From: Pieris napi
Taxonomy: Eukaryota; Arthropoda; Insecta; Lepidoptera; Pieridae
Assembly (NCBI RefSeq): GCF_905475465.1
Contig: NC_062238.1
Coordinates: 12,865,368-12,929,367, forward strand
Length of the DNA stretch: 64,000 bases
Direction of reading: 5' to 3'
Shown: in pieces, positions 37,863 to 49,760 of the stretch
Layout of the letters: each line of letters begins with the position of its first letter
Numbering within the stretch: position 1 is the stretch's first letter
Position numbers and translations under genes: made by a program
The notes under the pieces: generated by a model
Databases searched by the model: none
The model's input: the letters and a program-made list of their open reading frames with translations, nothing else
What the model was told of the DNA's origin: nothing

Positions 37863-37990
37863 TTAACATTTAAGGGCCGGCAACGCACTTGTGAGCCTTC
37901 TGGCAATGTGAGTGTCCATAGGCAGCGTGGCGGTATCACTTAATATCAGGTGAGCCTTCTGCCCGTTTGCCTCCTATTACATAAAAAAAA
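37863..37990 (+). mobile_element. Jockey-like LINE 3' fragment (J8)
   Basis: Tail with the landmarks gggccggcaacgcacttgtg and tatcaggtgagccttctgcc, ending in TTACATAAAAAAAA. It abuts one arm of an unrelated inverted-repeat pair (37716-37862). Confidence 0.6.
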
Positions 37991-38024
37991 ATCTGTGAAT
38001 AATAAGAAAGGCAAAACCTATATT

Positions 38025-38297
38025 GCAGTGTCGGTCTAGTGGCTTCAGCGTGCGACTCTCATACCTGAGGTCGTAGTACCCCCGGCTGTGCACCAATAGA
38101 CTTTCTTTCTATGTGCGCATTTAACATTTGCTCGTACGGTGAAGGAAAACATCATGAGGAAACCGACATGTCTTAGACCCAAAAAAATCGACAGCGTGTG
38201 TCACTGGAGGCTGATCACATCAGATTTAAAAATGATCATGAAACAGATTCAGAAATCAGAGGCCAAAACCTAAAGAGGTTGTAGCGCCACTGATTCA
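38025..38297 (+). mobile_element. SINE family A (A7)
   Basis: Full-length copy whose B box is damaged (gtcgtagtacccccggctg lacks the ttcgat core), so it probably cannot be transcribed by polymerase III. Confidence 0.82.
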
Positions 38298-38861
38298 TTA
38301 TTTTATCAAAACCTATATTTGTATCAATTCATTTTGTGTATTGCTTAGTTGTGCATGTGTAAAACACAATGACAAAATCACGCCATATAAATACATAGTA
38401 TTTAAGATTTATGTTGATTGTTTTGTAAAAGTTTCAGTATTGTGTTCTCTATTTTATATTTAACCTAAAATATAAGTCTCCCCGTGTTTTGGGCGTCGTG
38501 AGGGCGTACGGATGATTTGTGAGCGGCGACAGAACGGTGCAACTTGGATTTATGAAAGAACCGTGCTCCGTCGCGCTGGAGATTGATTGCCCTAACAAAC
38601 ATTTTATTAGCAGGCATTTGTTTAATGGATATTAAGACTGGAGGAAACTTTATACTCTAAAAAGTAAAGTTTTCGAAAGGTAATATAACGTTCAAAAAAG
38701 TATATTGAACGATGATTTTTTATTCTGAAAATACATTATATTTTAACGGTCTTAGATATGTATTATATTAGATATACTTATTATTTTTTAAATTATAATT
38801 TGACATATATATTATTATAGTTTTACTCAACCTAACCTAATCACAAATTTTTTTTTCTTTT

Positions 38862-38977
38862 TATTATGTTACAGGAGGTACCGCTGCCCATGGACTCTCA
38901 CACTGCCAGAAGGCTCGCAAGCGCACTGCCGGTCTTTTAAGAATCGGTACGCTATTTCTTTCTGATCCAAATTCTAC
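38862..38977 (-). mobile_element. Jockey-like LINE 3' fragment (J9)
   Basis: Minus-strand tail: caggaggtaccgctgcccat, gccagaaggctcgcaagcgc and gaatcggtacgc landmarks. Diverged and 5'-truncated. Confidence 0.5.
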
Positions 38978-39267
38978 AATCAAAACAACTACAACAAAAA
39001 CGAAAAACCAAATAAGTCTATAAGAACAAAAATCAACAAAAGGAAAGATAAAAGAGAGAAAATTGTGTAAATATATTTGGCCACTCAAGGCGTTCGTATT
39101 AAAACAGCACTTTGTTCTGAGATACCTGCTACATTTCGGCCGTAACAGTTGAGTGGGTCTCGCAAAAAATATTCGCACGCATGTTGCCATACACTGGATA
39201 TACGTGGAGCGTAATAGCATCTATCTGCCTACTTTATAATAATAATTAATCTCGTCGTGTTAGAACT

Positions 39268-39499
39268 GCCGTGCGATTCTGTTAATCCGTGAGTTCACCT
39301 CGCACTAACAACGCTAGCTTCGTCACTCACGTAATTTTTGGAATCTCATGGTATTCTGTTAAGCAATTTCACATTACGTCTTGACAAGCGGAGAGAGCTT
39401 GTAGTTTAATGTTTATCAGAATGCCGCAAGATTTGAGCGCGACCGCCGCGGCGAAAACCGCTGTGAGAGTTCGAAAAGTGAGTTACAGAATCGCAAGGC
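39268..39499. mobile_element. Foldback MITE family F, rearranged (F4)
   Basis: The right arm (ttcgaaaagtgagttacaga) and interior are well preserved, while the left arm is diverged (gccgtgcgattctgttaatc) and followed by unrelated sequence, giving a longer, lopsided copy. Confidence 0.6.
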
Positions 39500-40137
39500 T
39501 GTATTGGCTATATGACAGACCCATTCAAAAGATCGGGCACTCCCTTTCTGGTGATTCGTGGATTCCGAACATGTGGGAAGGAAAAAAATATGGAAAGAAA
39601 AAATTCATAAATTTTTCAGCCTTAAAATCTTTTTCAAAGAAATTGAAACTGGCATCATTTAATATAGACAGTTAATTAAAACTTAAGCGATGATTCAATA
39701 TCATAAACGCCAAAATGACAATTTAATCTCGACCAAGCTGTTAGCTGCGACTTAACACAAAAGATCAAAAAAATTACCCAGTGCTCAGCCAATTCCGAGC
39801 GACCTATTAATTTTTTACTCCCAAATTCCAGCTTCTTGCAAAATGGCAAGTCATTGTTTGCTAGAGTTTGGTGAAATAATGGTCCCGGGGTTTGATACAT
39901 AGCCTCTTTAGCTAATTAAAAACATTGGCCGGTCAGCGCTGGGTCGACCGGGGCGGCGCCCGCCCTAAGTCAGCTAGAATTGATTACAGTATGAAATTAA
40001 CATACTAATTATAACCAAACTATGTTTTGGAACATGTGAGTTTGCCTTCTTTTTTCAAATTTAAGTGTTTTGGAAAAACATAATTTAAAAAAAACACGAC
40101 GATATCTAGAATATTATCATATAAATAACATCTGTTG

Positions 40138-40366
40138 TGCTACAACCTTTAGGTCCGTCCATCAGATTTCGACATCTGTTTCAATAGGAAAGGAGGTGAT
40201 CACCCTCCTGTGCCTGACCCACGCCGTCGACTTTTTGGGTCTAAGGCAAGCTGGTTTCCTCACAATGTCTTCCTTCCGCGTTCGAGCAAATATTAAATAC
40301 ATATAGAAAGTAAGTCCATTGGTGCACAGCCGGGGATCGAACCTACGACCTCTGGGATGAGTGTAC
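40138..40366 (-). mobile_element. SINE family A (A8)
   Basis: Minus-strand copy from tail (tgctacaacctttaggtc) to the B-box end of the head (ccggggatcgaacctacgac). The outermost head bases are lost. Confidence 0.78.
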
Positions 40367-41608
40367 GTCTGATCTATTTTATTATATTTTAAATTCAAGG
40401 GCGTGTTTGTCTTATGACTGCGTAATTGTGCGCAGATGATCCGGTATTTTATCTGAATTTTAACGTGAACCACTTTCCCGCAGATATGATTTCAATGACT
40501 CAAAAGAGGCTAATATAAACCCGGATCCCAACCATTATTTGCTTCCAAACGTAACATATCCTATGCAAACTGGCCCTTACAAATAAAAAGCAAAATTGGC
40601 AGGCAAATGTGGAGTAAATGCAAACTTTTTAAAACATTTTCAGTTTCATATCTTAAGGGTAATATTGAAATACTTGTTGACGTCAAGTTTACCTTGATTT
40701 GGGAGGAAAATTAATTTTCATATAACTGGTAAAGGCTCTCGTGAATTGTCAAATGGAAAATTTCTTTTGTGCCGAAATGAAAAACCGAATATAACAATTA
40801 TTGTTTTGAGGTGAAATTTCACCGAAATCAAAATTTCTACTCAGTATATTTTAAGCACAATTTTTGTTTCTATATCAATTAAATACACCAGCAGTAGTTA
40901 CTAATGTGTTCAGTCTGGATAAATTCCATAGAGACACCATTCTATTGGTGAGATTATAAGGGCGTCGCCTAATGGCGAAACAAAGAAAGTATTGTTTCTT
41001 TTGTTTTTAGCTAAAACTATATGATCAAGATATTTGTTTTCGTAATAACAAGTATTATAACATTACGCCGTCTAAGAACTAATATTACTAAAGTACTTTA
41101 AAATTTGTAAATTCAAACAAAGCCACTGATTCTTTATGAACTCAATTTCACTTAAGGATAGTTCTAAACAACGACAAAAAGTCTAAGTTGCAGTGATACA
41201 TAATAAATGTTCGTTGGAAACTTCAACGCAAGCTTTACCTAACTCGTTACTAAGGAAACTTCTAACTCCCTGCTTGCTTAAACTATTATAAAATAAATTT
41301 TATGTTATAAGGGTTATATATATATATACGATTTTACATTCTGCGAGATTTTTTTTCGTAGTGCGACTTTACATGAATTACAACCTAGCCTATACAATAA
41401 TTATGGCTAACAAGTAATTTTATGTTGACTTAATTTTCTACAATACTAGTGAATAGTTTAAACTAAGGTAATGTTCATTAACAGTCTTAGTGTTCTATAA
41501 TGTTTTGACACTACGTTCGTGTGTCCGAGATGTATAAAACCTGATAAAACGTTGCCCGGGAAATGTGATTTTCTTTTATTTTTTTTAGAACCCTGGACAT
41601 AATATGCT
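40367..41608. other. Unassigned intron
   Basis: AT-rich, nothing recognised. The neighbouring GC-rich patch at 39925-39975 (ccggggcggcgcccgcccta) is also unassigned. Confidence 0.4.
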
Positions 41609-41730
41609 AACGCTCTACGCCCTTGACTTGCGAACTGGTAGTAAATGTTAATTTACAATTAATTTAACTTATTTTTGACGTTCATAAGTGTACTTGTTTA
41701 CCTATATGAATAAAGATATTTTGAGTTTAA
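41609..41730 (+). repeat. Family E repeat fragment (E4)
   Basis: Tail half: cgctctacgcccttgacttg, tttttgacgttcataagtgt, cctatatgaataaagatatt and a ttttgagttt end. Confidence 0.55.
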
Positions 41731-42091
41731 GAATTGGCGAAAATCAAACGTAGAGCCGAGTTATATTTAGTGTTTATTACCAATTTTACCATGCTCGAAA
41801 ACTATAGTAATTATCAAGGATTATGTGGAGTAATTTATATGATGTATTGCGTGGGGAAGGCGTAAAGCCGCCATTTTGATGTCGTTGCTGACAGCTGTAA
41901 ATAGTCGGGACTCGTTATGTGATAAACAAAAAGTGATAATTGAAAGATAAAAAGGGTTCAGTCTTTAGACAAAACTGCTGTATAAGAATAATATCAGTTT
42001 GCTGATAGTTTATTATTTAGATATTAAGAAAAGATTATGTAAAATGTAAATATACTATCTTTAGTCATACTAAATTAGTACAATATTCGGT

Positions 42092-42437
42092 GGGTTGGTA
42101 TCGACTATGTATTTGCGTGTTGTTCCCACGAGAATGTAAGTGCGTGCTCCTATTTCAACATGCCTACTGCTGATAAAAGATAAATCTTTGTTTTTAATCA
42201 TTAATTACTAAAGAAGTCATGTGGAACATGGTGTAATGGTTGCAGTTCCTTACAAGCATTGTGTAAAACAATAACTTGGCGAAAACCAGTGGCGGAGAGT
42301 TTATTGCCAGTTCTTCTCGTCCGTTCTACGCCCTTGATTTAAGAACTGACAGTAAATGTAAAATTAGAAGCATTTTGCATTTAATATCTTTATTGACATT
42401 GTGTTACCTAAATTAATAAATGATTTTGATTTTTTTG
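42092..42437 (+). repeat. Family D repeat, long form (D4)
   Basis: Shows the upstream part of the family: tcgactatgtatttgcgtgt, gttcccacgagaatgtaagt, gctgataaaagataaatctt, then gtcatgtggaacatggtgta and the tail. This suggests the family is the 3' part of a larger element. Confidence 0.6.
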
Positions 42438-42868
42438 AATTGGCGTCCCATTACTCGACTTAAAACATTGCAAGATGATAAATTTAAGCATAGAGCAAAG
42501 TGGAGCGATGAAAAATGACGTTGGCAGCTTCCAAATCATACCGACGCCTGCTATAGTCGCTATATGATGAAATGCTACAATTTTGCGCCAATGGTGTAAA
42601 TTGATGAAGTGCCGCAGTTTCACGGTAAAGTTTCATTCGCTACTCGTCAATAAAAATCGTGTTGAAATATGGAGCCTCCCATTATAAAATATACGTCAGG
42701 TATTTTGAGATTTTGTTGGTTCAGATAACAGAACAAATCAAACAGTCTCGGTCCTAATCCCATTTGAAAAAATAAAGACGGTGATGACACATATGAGTTG
42801 GAAAGCTGTCTATTTTCAGCATGATTTCGTGGTTTAAGGCTTTTAAGGTTGTCGAATAAAGTGGGCAA
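42408..42868 (-). other. Pair of unrecognised adjacent open frames
   Basis: Two minus-strand frames, 42647-42868 (begins MPTLFDNLKSLKPRNHAENR) and 42408-42623 (begins MKLRHFINLHHWRKIVAFHH), lie end to end with different frames. They might be one decayed transposon ORF. I recognise no transposase or reverse transcriptase motif. A shared phrase, ttttgtgaaaac, recurs near 47690 and 60210 but is too short to define a family. Confidence 0.2.
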
Positions 42869-42945
42869 CTGTTTTTGTGAAAACCGTTGTTAATAAAACG
42901 TTAATGAATTGGTCATTTGGTTCATAAAAGGGTTTTATCCATAGC

Positions 42946-43291
42946 GCGGCTTGATCCCTTGGCGTTGCGTAGTGATGTGGTCTCTGCATATTCTACCGCA
43001 TTTACCATGGAGAGCGTTCAGAGGAATTGTTTGGATTAATACCTGTAGGTAAGTTTCATCATCGGACCTCAAGGAAGAATACCAAATTCCACCCGTATCA
43101 CCTTGACGTCCGTCCTTTTACAACTGAGCGTTTTTAAGGCAGATTTGCCGCGCACCACTGCTATGCAGCCCACTGTAGTATTTCTGAACCAATTTGACCA
43201 AGGGTTCTTCGAGAATAGAGGCGGTTTGACACTGTCGAAGGTCCATGAGCGGCAGTATCACTAAACATCAGAGCCTTGTTTTATAAAAAAG
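42946..43291 (+). mobile_element. Jockey-like LINE, longer degenerate copy (J10)
   Basis: Covers the end of the 'DPLALR' block (gatcccttggcgttgcgtag), the ATGGAGAGCGTTCAGAGGAA block, tttcatcatcggacctc, ccgtatcaccttgacgtccg and the 3' tail. It keeps the order of the minus-strand copy at 4950-5490 but carries stops and deletions. Confidence 0.6.
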
Positions 43292-43601
43292 AAAGAGAAT
43301 AATCGTCGCAACTGGCGTCTTTACAGAATTATGAAAGGTTTTTAAATAGTTTTCCAACATTTCCATAGATTCACTGAATTAAAAACAAAAAATAATTATA
43401 TCAAAATGCAATACCAGCACACAAATTGCTAATTTGACTATCAAAAGAGAAATATCAGTTTGTCGAATCCAAACTAAACCTAATTCTACGCAGCAATCAG
43501 CACTCTATTGAACTGACAATGAAACATTGAAATGGACACTGCTACTTTGTATGCATTGTCCGATGCTAATATTGCCTGAAGTATTTTCATACGAATATTG
43601 A

Positions 43602-43856
43602 GCAGTGTTGGCCAAGTGGTATCAGCCTGCGACTCTTATCCCTGAGGTCGTAGGTTCGATCCCCGGCTGTGCACCAATGGACTTTCAACGTGGGCATTTA
43701 ACATTCGCTCGAACGGTGAAGGAAGACATCGTGAGGAAACCGGCTTGCCTTAGAACCAAAAAGTCGACGGCGTGTGTCAGGCACAGAAAGCTGATCACCT
43801 ACTTACCGATTAGATTAACAAATGATCAGACCTAAAAAGGTTGTAGCGCTATTGAT
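43602..43856 (+). mobile_element. SINE family A (A9)
   Basis: Head gcagtgttggccaagtggta, B box, body and tail gttgtagcgctattgatg followed by a T-run. A block before the tail (catgaaacagatacagaaatctgag) is deleted. Confidence 0.82.
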
Positions 43857-44832
43857 GTTTTTTTTTCATACGAAATCAAATACAAACAAGACGTCTTTAT
43901 TATACCCTTATCAAAACTAACAATCGGCCACTAACAAGCATGAAACAAAAATCAGAAAATGTATAAGAAATACAACGTTATTTTACATTCATATCTGCGA
44001 TACCTATTGTTAAAATATATTTTTTTTTCCTACAATAAAGTTCACACAAGAGAGTGCGACCTTACATGAATTGTAATCTAGCCTGTACAATACAATAATA
44101 AATGGCTAATTTGTGTCAAGGAGTTGGATTGCCTCAACATTCACATAGCTATGTCGCCATTAAATAATAAAGATAAAATTTAGTTTAATTAAGTATTATA
44201 GGTGTATATCAAAAGTATATTACAAGCTTCAGGAGTAAGTACTAATTCAGTATTATATTATGGTAGGTATATATTTGCCTTTTAATAAGGTAATAGCAAA
44301 ATACTGTTATAAGGCTAATAAATAATCTAAAAACCCCGATAAAATTGCATTCTGATCTAATTTAACCGACATATTTTCTAACATAAATATAATAAATGTT
44401 TCAGATATCCAACATCCATGATCATTCACACAATAAATTATCAAAGTGATCGGAATAGTACATCATAATATACATCCGCTATTTTCTTAGAGACTAAATT
44501 GTTTAAATATAAAGACTTTAGCTGTATTTAAGGTAAGGGGTTTATTGTTTTGCTAGGAATCGGATCTCTGGCTTATACGCTATCATACTTAAACACTTAA
44601 ACCTTAAGCCATGGGGTGGAGTAATCTACTCTTGTGTAGTACATGATAACATGAAGTGATCTTTAAAAGTAAGATCCAGGATTTGATTATATTTATTGAC
44701 GTTTACCACATCATACATAATGCTATGTCTACAGAATATGTTATATTTTCTTTATTCTTTCTAAAATATATGACAATTTTGGTAAACATAACTGTTACAA
44801 AAATAAAAAATACATAAAAATAGAATAAAAAT

Positions 44833-45020
44833 GTTTTTTTTACACAACGTTTGTAAGGAGCTGCAACCATTAAACCATGTTCCACATGACATCTTAAGTA
44901 ATTAATAATAATAACATAAATTAAAAACAAAGAGTTGTCCTCTATCAGCACGAGGCATGGTGAAATAGGAGCACGCACTTACATTCTCGTGGGAACAATA
45001 CGCAAACACATAGTCGAAAT
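44833..45020 (-). repeat. Family D repeat, upstream part only (D5)
   Basis: Minus-strand copy of the upstream half (tacacaacgtttgtaaggag, gacatcttaagtaatt, cttacattctcgtgggaaca). The tail half is absent; unrelated AT-rich DNA follows. Confidence 0.55.
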
Positions 45021-46581
45021 AATTAACATCACCGCATACACGAATTTAAGTACGACAAGTCACCACAAGTAGCATCCGTTCACGAGTATGACGCATGGCC
45101 AGCCATCGGCCCCCTCGCCATATTTTAGGGAGAGAGACAACCCGACGCATGGACGCCGCCACAAGCAATGACATTTAAATAAAAAAATTAAAGTAATATT
45201 ACAATAAATTCAATTTATAAATTTCAGTTACACAGGTTAGGTAAAATAAAATCAATCTAAATGCGAATCTTAAAACAGTTCTCGCAAACCTGCTTAGCTC
45301 ATACACAACTTTTGCATTTATAATATTAAATAAAATAAAGTTCTGCTTTATTAAAAGTTTTTCAAAGCATTCGATTAAAGATCGCGCAACTTAAAGATCT
45401 AACGAAGAGGAACTAATTGGAGCCAGCCTTGGAATATAAGAGCCGAGTGCAGTTTTATCAGTCTCATTTCTTATATACTTTTGAAATTATTTTATGGTAG
45501 GTATTTATACATATCAACGAGTCTAGAAGATATTTAAAATAACATTTTTTTTTTGTGAAATTGGTTTCTGAACTTGAAAATATTTGTAGTTTTATCATGT
45601 AGAAAAGTGGCGAATCGTATTGGCAGTTATATTTATAATTCAAAAGACTTGTAATCGAAAAAGCGTTAAGAATTAAATTAATGAAACCACTTAAGTTATT
45701 AACTAATAATAAAAATCAGTAGCAATACTTTCAATGACATACTCGTCTCTTTCATCAAATGGAATTAAAATTTAAAAAAGGAATACACGAAAGAATAAAA
45801 CAGTATTATAATCTGATTGATTTTGTAGCTTGGTCCTGGCACTTGGTGTATCTTCTGTACACGATGACCTATATCTATTGGTAGATAGTAACAATAATAG
45901 AGTGTAAGAGCATTTCTTAGATTCTTATCTTTTAATATCAGTCTACTAGTATAACCACATTTAGCATATTACCTTTAAAAACTGAACATCTTCAGCATAT
46001 GGAAAAATAAAAACAGTAACAAAAAACTAGTGGAAAAAGAAAAACGACAAAGTACTTCGTCTTAATAGTGTTACTTGCTTGTTTTCTATTTCCTAGATTG
46101 TCGCATTATTTTATCATTCTGTACCAGAGATATTAAATTCAGTGAAATTCATATGAACCCAAATGATGTGGTAAAATCTGAGTTGCAGCTTTCATCACTT
46201 ATATCGTCGGAAAATTCACACTAAACCTCTTAATATGCGAACACTTTCAAGTTAGTGCATAAATCCCGCAGTCCGCACTCGCCCGGCTTAATGTTGCTGA
46301 GTTATCGCCAACGGAATTTATCATGGCTTACCTTGGTGGAAAATGCTACAAGTGCTGTTTATAATCTTCTATATTTATCACATAAATTGAGGATTCCTTT
46401 TATTTATTTGTTTTTCTTGGTATTAAACAGAGTCTTCACTTCTTAGGCTTTAAGTATAACACAATAAAATGGAATATAAATGTCCAACAATAGTTACTAT
46501 TGGGAAATACTTATTTGTAAGTCTGTGAAATAGTTGTATATGAATAAAATTTTAATAAAACTAAATAGACTGATAAATATG
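45021..46581. other. Unassigned intron
   Basis: Unique GC-richer patch at 45090-45170; the frame at 46255-46446 has no recognised motif. Confidence 0.4.
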
Positions 46582-46869
46582 TTTTTTTTTATAGAACAGG
46601 GGGCAAACGGGCAGGAGGCTCACCTGATGTTAAGAGATACCGCCGCCCATGAACACTCTCAATGCCAGAGGGCTCGCGAGTGCGTTGCCGGCCCTTCAAG
46701 AATTGGTACGCTCTTTTCTTGAAGGACCCTAAGTCGAATTGGTTCAGAAATACTTCAGTGGGCAGCTGGTTCCACAAAGTGGTGGTGCACGGCAAAAACT
46801 GCCTTGAAAAACGCTCAGTTGTGGAACGACGGATGTCGAAGTGATTCTCGTGGAATTGGGTGGAATGTG
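46582..46869 (-). mobile_element. Jockey-like LINE tail, well preserved (J11)
   Basis: The cleanest coding tail of this family in the window. The minus strand reads TTLWNQLPTEVFLNQFDLGS, then FKKRAYQFLKGRQRTREPSG, ending LPPVL and a stop close to the A-tail. The upstream block LDIRRSTTERFSRQF is also present. It lies 110 bp from another copy in the same orientation (46980-47186). Confidence 0.75.
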
Positions 46870-47345
46870 TCTTAGAAAAGAAAAGAAAAAAAAGAAGACA
46901 AAAACTCTATTACTCATAATACGAGTAAAGGAGAATGTAGGTATAGTTAAAAGAGAAAGTGCACTAGCCCCCATATTTTATGTAAAAGGAGGAAAACGGG
47001 CAGGAGGCTGATCTGATGTTCAGTGACCGCCCATGGACACATGTCAGACCAATTCTTGAAAGGCCGGCAAGGCACTTGCGAGCCTTTCAAGAATTGGTAC
47101 GCTTCTTTTCTTGATGGACCGTAAGTCGAATAAGTTCAGAAATACTTCAGTGGGCAGCTGGTTCCACATAGTGGTAATGCGTGGTAATACTCGTAACTGC
47201 CAGTAATTTAGAATTAAATTACTGTTGCACAAGAAGAATACTTTCCGTTGCAGCATAGGACAGATTGATATGTCGCTTAAGATAATATAGAAATAGTGAA
47301 AAATTTGTTTCAGGAAAGTGGTTAGAGATGAAAGCTACAATCTTA
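46870..47345 (-). repeat. Composite repeat K1 enclosing a LINE tail
   Basis: Left flank (46885-46979, with agttaaaagaga and cactagcccccat) and right flank (47217-47345, with acaagaagaatacttt and gtggttagagatgaaagcta) both recur, in the same order and orientation, at 57915-58130. In both loci Jockey-like LINE sequence lies between the flanks. Probably one composite element copied as a unit; its nature is unknown. Confidence 0.5.
46980..47186 (-). mobile_element. Jockey-like LINE tail with internal rearrangement (J12)
   Basis: Contains the 3' tail block, then a 17-bp perfect inverted repeat (47048-47064 against 47082-47098) where the normal copy has only one arm, then the WNQLPTEVF block. The extra inverted segment shows local rearrangement. 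Confidence 0.65.
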
Positions 47346-47830
47346 TAAGGCAAAGGGACGACACATTTAGGCGTCCGGCATTAATAATTGTTATTTATAG
47401 GAAAGTAGATATCAGCCTATGGGTGATATACATCGTGGATTTTTGGAACTGAGAAATGCAGTTCACAATGTGTGTTCGACGCGATTTTCGCTTGTTTCGA
47501 GCAAGTATGGGAATTTAAAAAAAGTTTTAGGCAGTGGTCACTAATATTCTGTGTTCGAATCGCCGTGTGCACCACGCTAAAATTGTCTAAAATAAATTGC
47601 GCAATGAAACGGTGTTGAAAATATCAGAGTAGATTTTGTATATGATACAACAGCATCTAATGAAATAGTCCATTTCCGTTTGTCGTTTTGTGAAAACTGC
47701 TTTAATAGTTGAAGTTCTTGTTGCTTTCCAGCTATAACGGTAACATTTAAACGCTTTATCTTCAAAGTGAAACTCGACTGTCATTGAGACGGCAGATAGT
47801 TTAAGTTAATGAAAAATTTCGTTTGATATT

Positions 47831-48089
47831 AACTGTTCGAAATACATATTTTTAATTTTATTAAATTTGATGAGGGTGATTTAAAAAATCTTTTTACTCG
47901 GCCGATCCTCACATTTTTTCTTTTTAGTTTTTGTTGAGATTCACTCGGGTAACGTTAGATGCATTTTTATATAAACTTATATATATAATATATATATAAG
48001 TTTATATAAAAATGCATCTAACGTTAAAAGATTTTTTAAATCACCCTCATCAAATTTAATAAAATTAAAAATATGTATTTCGAACAGTT
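47831..48089. repeat. Large near-perfect palindrome with one-sided 55-nt bulge
   Basis: The outer arms 47831-47894 and 48026-48089 are perfect 64-bp reverse complements. The inner arms 47950-47987 and 47989-48026 are perfect 38-bp reverse complements around one base. The left side alone carries 47895-47949 between outer and inner arms. No ORF. Confidence 0.9.
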
Positions 48090-48113
48090 TAACAGTTTAA
48101 CAGTTTCGATCAG

Positions 48114-48116
<3 letters not shown>

Positions 48117-48170
<54 letters not shown>

Positions 48171-48175
48171 TATAC
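48117..48175. repeat. (TA)n microsatellite
   Basis: A run of alternating T and A of more than 40 bases directly after the large palindrome, with a small break near 48163. Confidence 0.9.
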
Positions 48176-48244
48176 TGTTTGTTAATTTTTTGTCAAGAGT
48201 TACGTCCTCCATTTAGACTTTTATAGTGAGTGTTTTATATGAAC

Positions 48245-48650
48245 GGATGAAGAGAAGCGATTAACAAGTAGGATAAATAAAGCAACCGTGGAAGGTAAAG
48301 TCGGGTTGGGTAGGTCTTGTCGTACATACCGGGACCTTAGCCAAATAAAAAGTGACAAAGCGGGGAAGCAGGGCTTCATGCGGTCAAAAGAAGGGTTGGC
48401 CATCCTATATCCTATTTCTAAAACTGAATGGCCCGGTCTATGGAGGATACTTGCTGTGTATCGTCACAAACTTATAATGGGCGTGGAGAGGCGGATGCAA
48501 CCGTATCGCATGTCGGAAGGCGGCTCTGCTATTACCACGTCCCGCCAAAGGCGATCGTTGGTGGCGCCTTGGGGTTTTAGTGGGTATGCAAAATCGCGGG
48601 TTCCACATAACCCTTCTGCACTAAGCAGTCGCGTCATGCCGTAGGCAATG
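48245..48650 (+). mobile_element. Probable LINE remnant with 118-aa open frame
   Basis: An open frame from 48288 (start codon inside a longer open stretch beginning RINKATVEGKVGLGRSCRTY) to a stop at 48644. The VEGKVGLGR-x2-RTYxD block resembles the basic C-terminal tail of LINE reverse transcriptases. The later part (WGFSGYAKSRVPHNPSALSS) is not recognised. GC content is well above the surroundings. It lies just after a (TA)n tract and palindrome and just before a family D repeat. Not a convincing host gene. Confidence 0.4.
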
Positions 48651-48674
48651 CATTTCCCGATTTATTTTATTATT

Positions 48675-48933
48675 ATTTATTACTTAAGATGTCATGTGGA
48701 ACATGGTCTAATGGTTACAGCTCCTTACAAACGTTGTGTAAAACAAAAAACTTGTCGATTAAAAAGAGTGGCGGAGAGTTTATTGCCAGTTCTTCTCTTC
48801 CGTTCTACGCCCTTGATTGAGATTGAGAACTGGCTGTGAATGTAAAATTAGAAGCATTTAGTATATATTTCTTTTTTGACGTCCAAAGTGTGCATTGTGT
48901 TACCTACATGAATAAATGATTTTTGAATTTGAA
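48675..48933 (+). repeat. Family D repeat (D6)
   Basis: From gatgtcatgtggaacatggt through gagtggcggagagtttattg and cttctcttccgttctacgcc to a gaataaatgatttttgaatt tail. Well preserved. Confidence 0.62.
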
Positions 48934-49539
48934 GTAAAAATTAAAAAAAAAAACATACCTGGACCAAATCCAGTACCAGAGAAGGGACATAAATGACGAT
49001 GCATGGTGAATGACATGAAAGTGGATGAAGCAAGTGGAGATCAGTGGGTTCTGCCTAAAGGCGTGATAATATAAAAAAGCGAGCGAGAGAAATGATTAAT
49101 TTGAAAAATATATAAAGAGTGTACGCGCTGTCGATTTTTATAAAGAACTCAATAAATTCTAGTTCAAACCGCCGTATAGGACCATAAAATATCAATTTGC
49201 CTGTATGAATATCGGCACGACAGCATCTCATACATAATGTATGAAACATTAATAATTCCATATATAAAATGTACATTTTTTAATTCTTTTAAGATAAAAC
49301 GCCATGGACTAAAACTGGATATTGAAATATATAAGCACAAAATATAAGCTTTCCTTTTTGTCGGATAAACGTTTTTAGAAGAGGTTGTCTCAGTTGAGAT
49401 TTGTACGGCTCATGTAAGGAAGATTTTATTTTTATCGAATGGTTGTAGTTTATAAGACAAGAAAAATAAAGTGTTTACCGCTTTCACGGTGCGCCTTTTT
49501 TGAATGCCCCGGCGTTTTTTATAACGAAATACTCCAATA

Positions 49540-49625
49540 CTGGCAGCTGGTTACATAAAGATAATGCTGGTTACATATTGCGCAGCAGAATGTGCCTTAA
49601 GGAAGCGCTTTGTTTGGTATATTTT
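49540..49625 (-). mobile_element. Very degenerate Jockey-like LINE remnant (J14)
   Basis: Keeps only the skeleton of the WNQLP block on the minus strand (actccaatactggcagctgg ... gtgccttaaggaagcgct). Old copy; low confidence. Confidence 0.35.
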
Positions 49626-49760
49626 TGTTTATAACAAATATCAATTAACATTTCTTAAGACACACCGACAAAGCAATGCACACATGTACACATATGTACG
49701 TCCTGAATATACTTAGTACGTTAAGCAAATTCTAAATTATAATGATGTCTTAGATATAGT

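Noticed and set aside
38864..39220. 118-aa minus-strand ORF
   Set aside because: Begins in unassigned DNA and ends within a Jockey-like LINE tail; hydrophobic run from AT-rich DNA, no motif.
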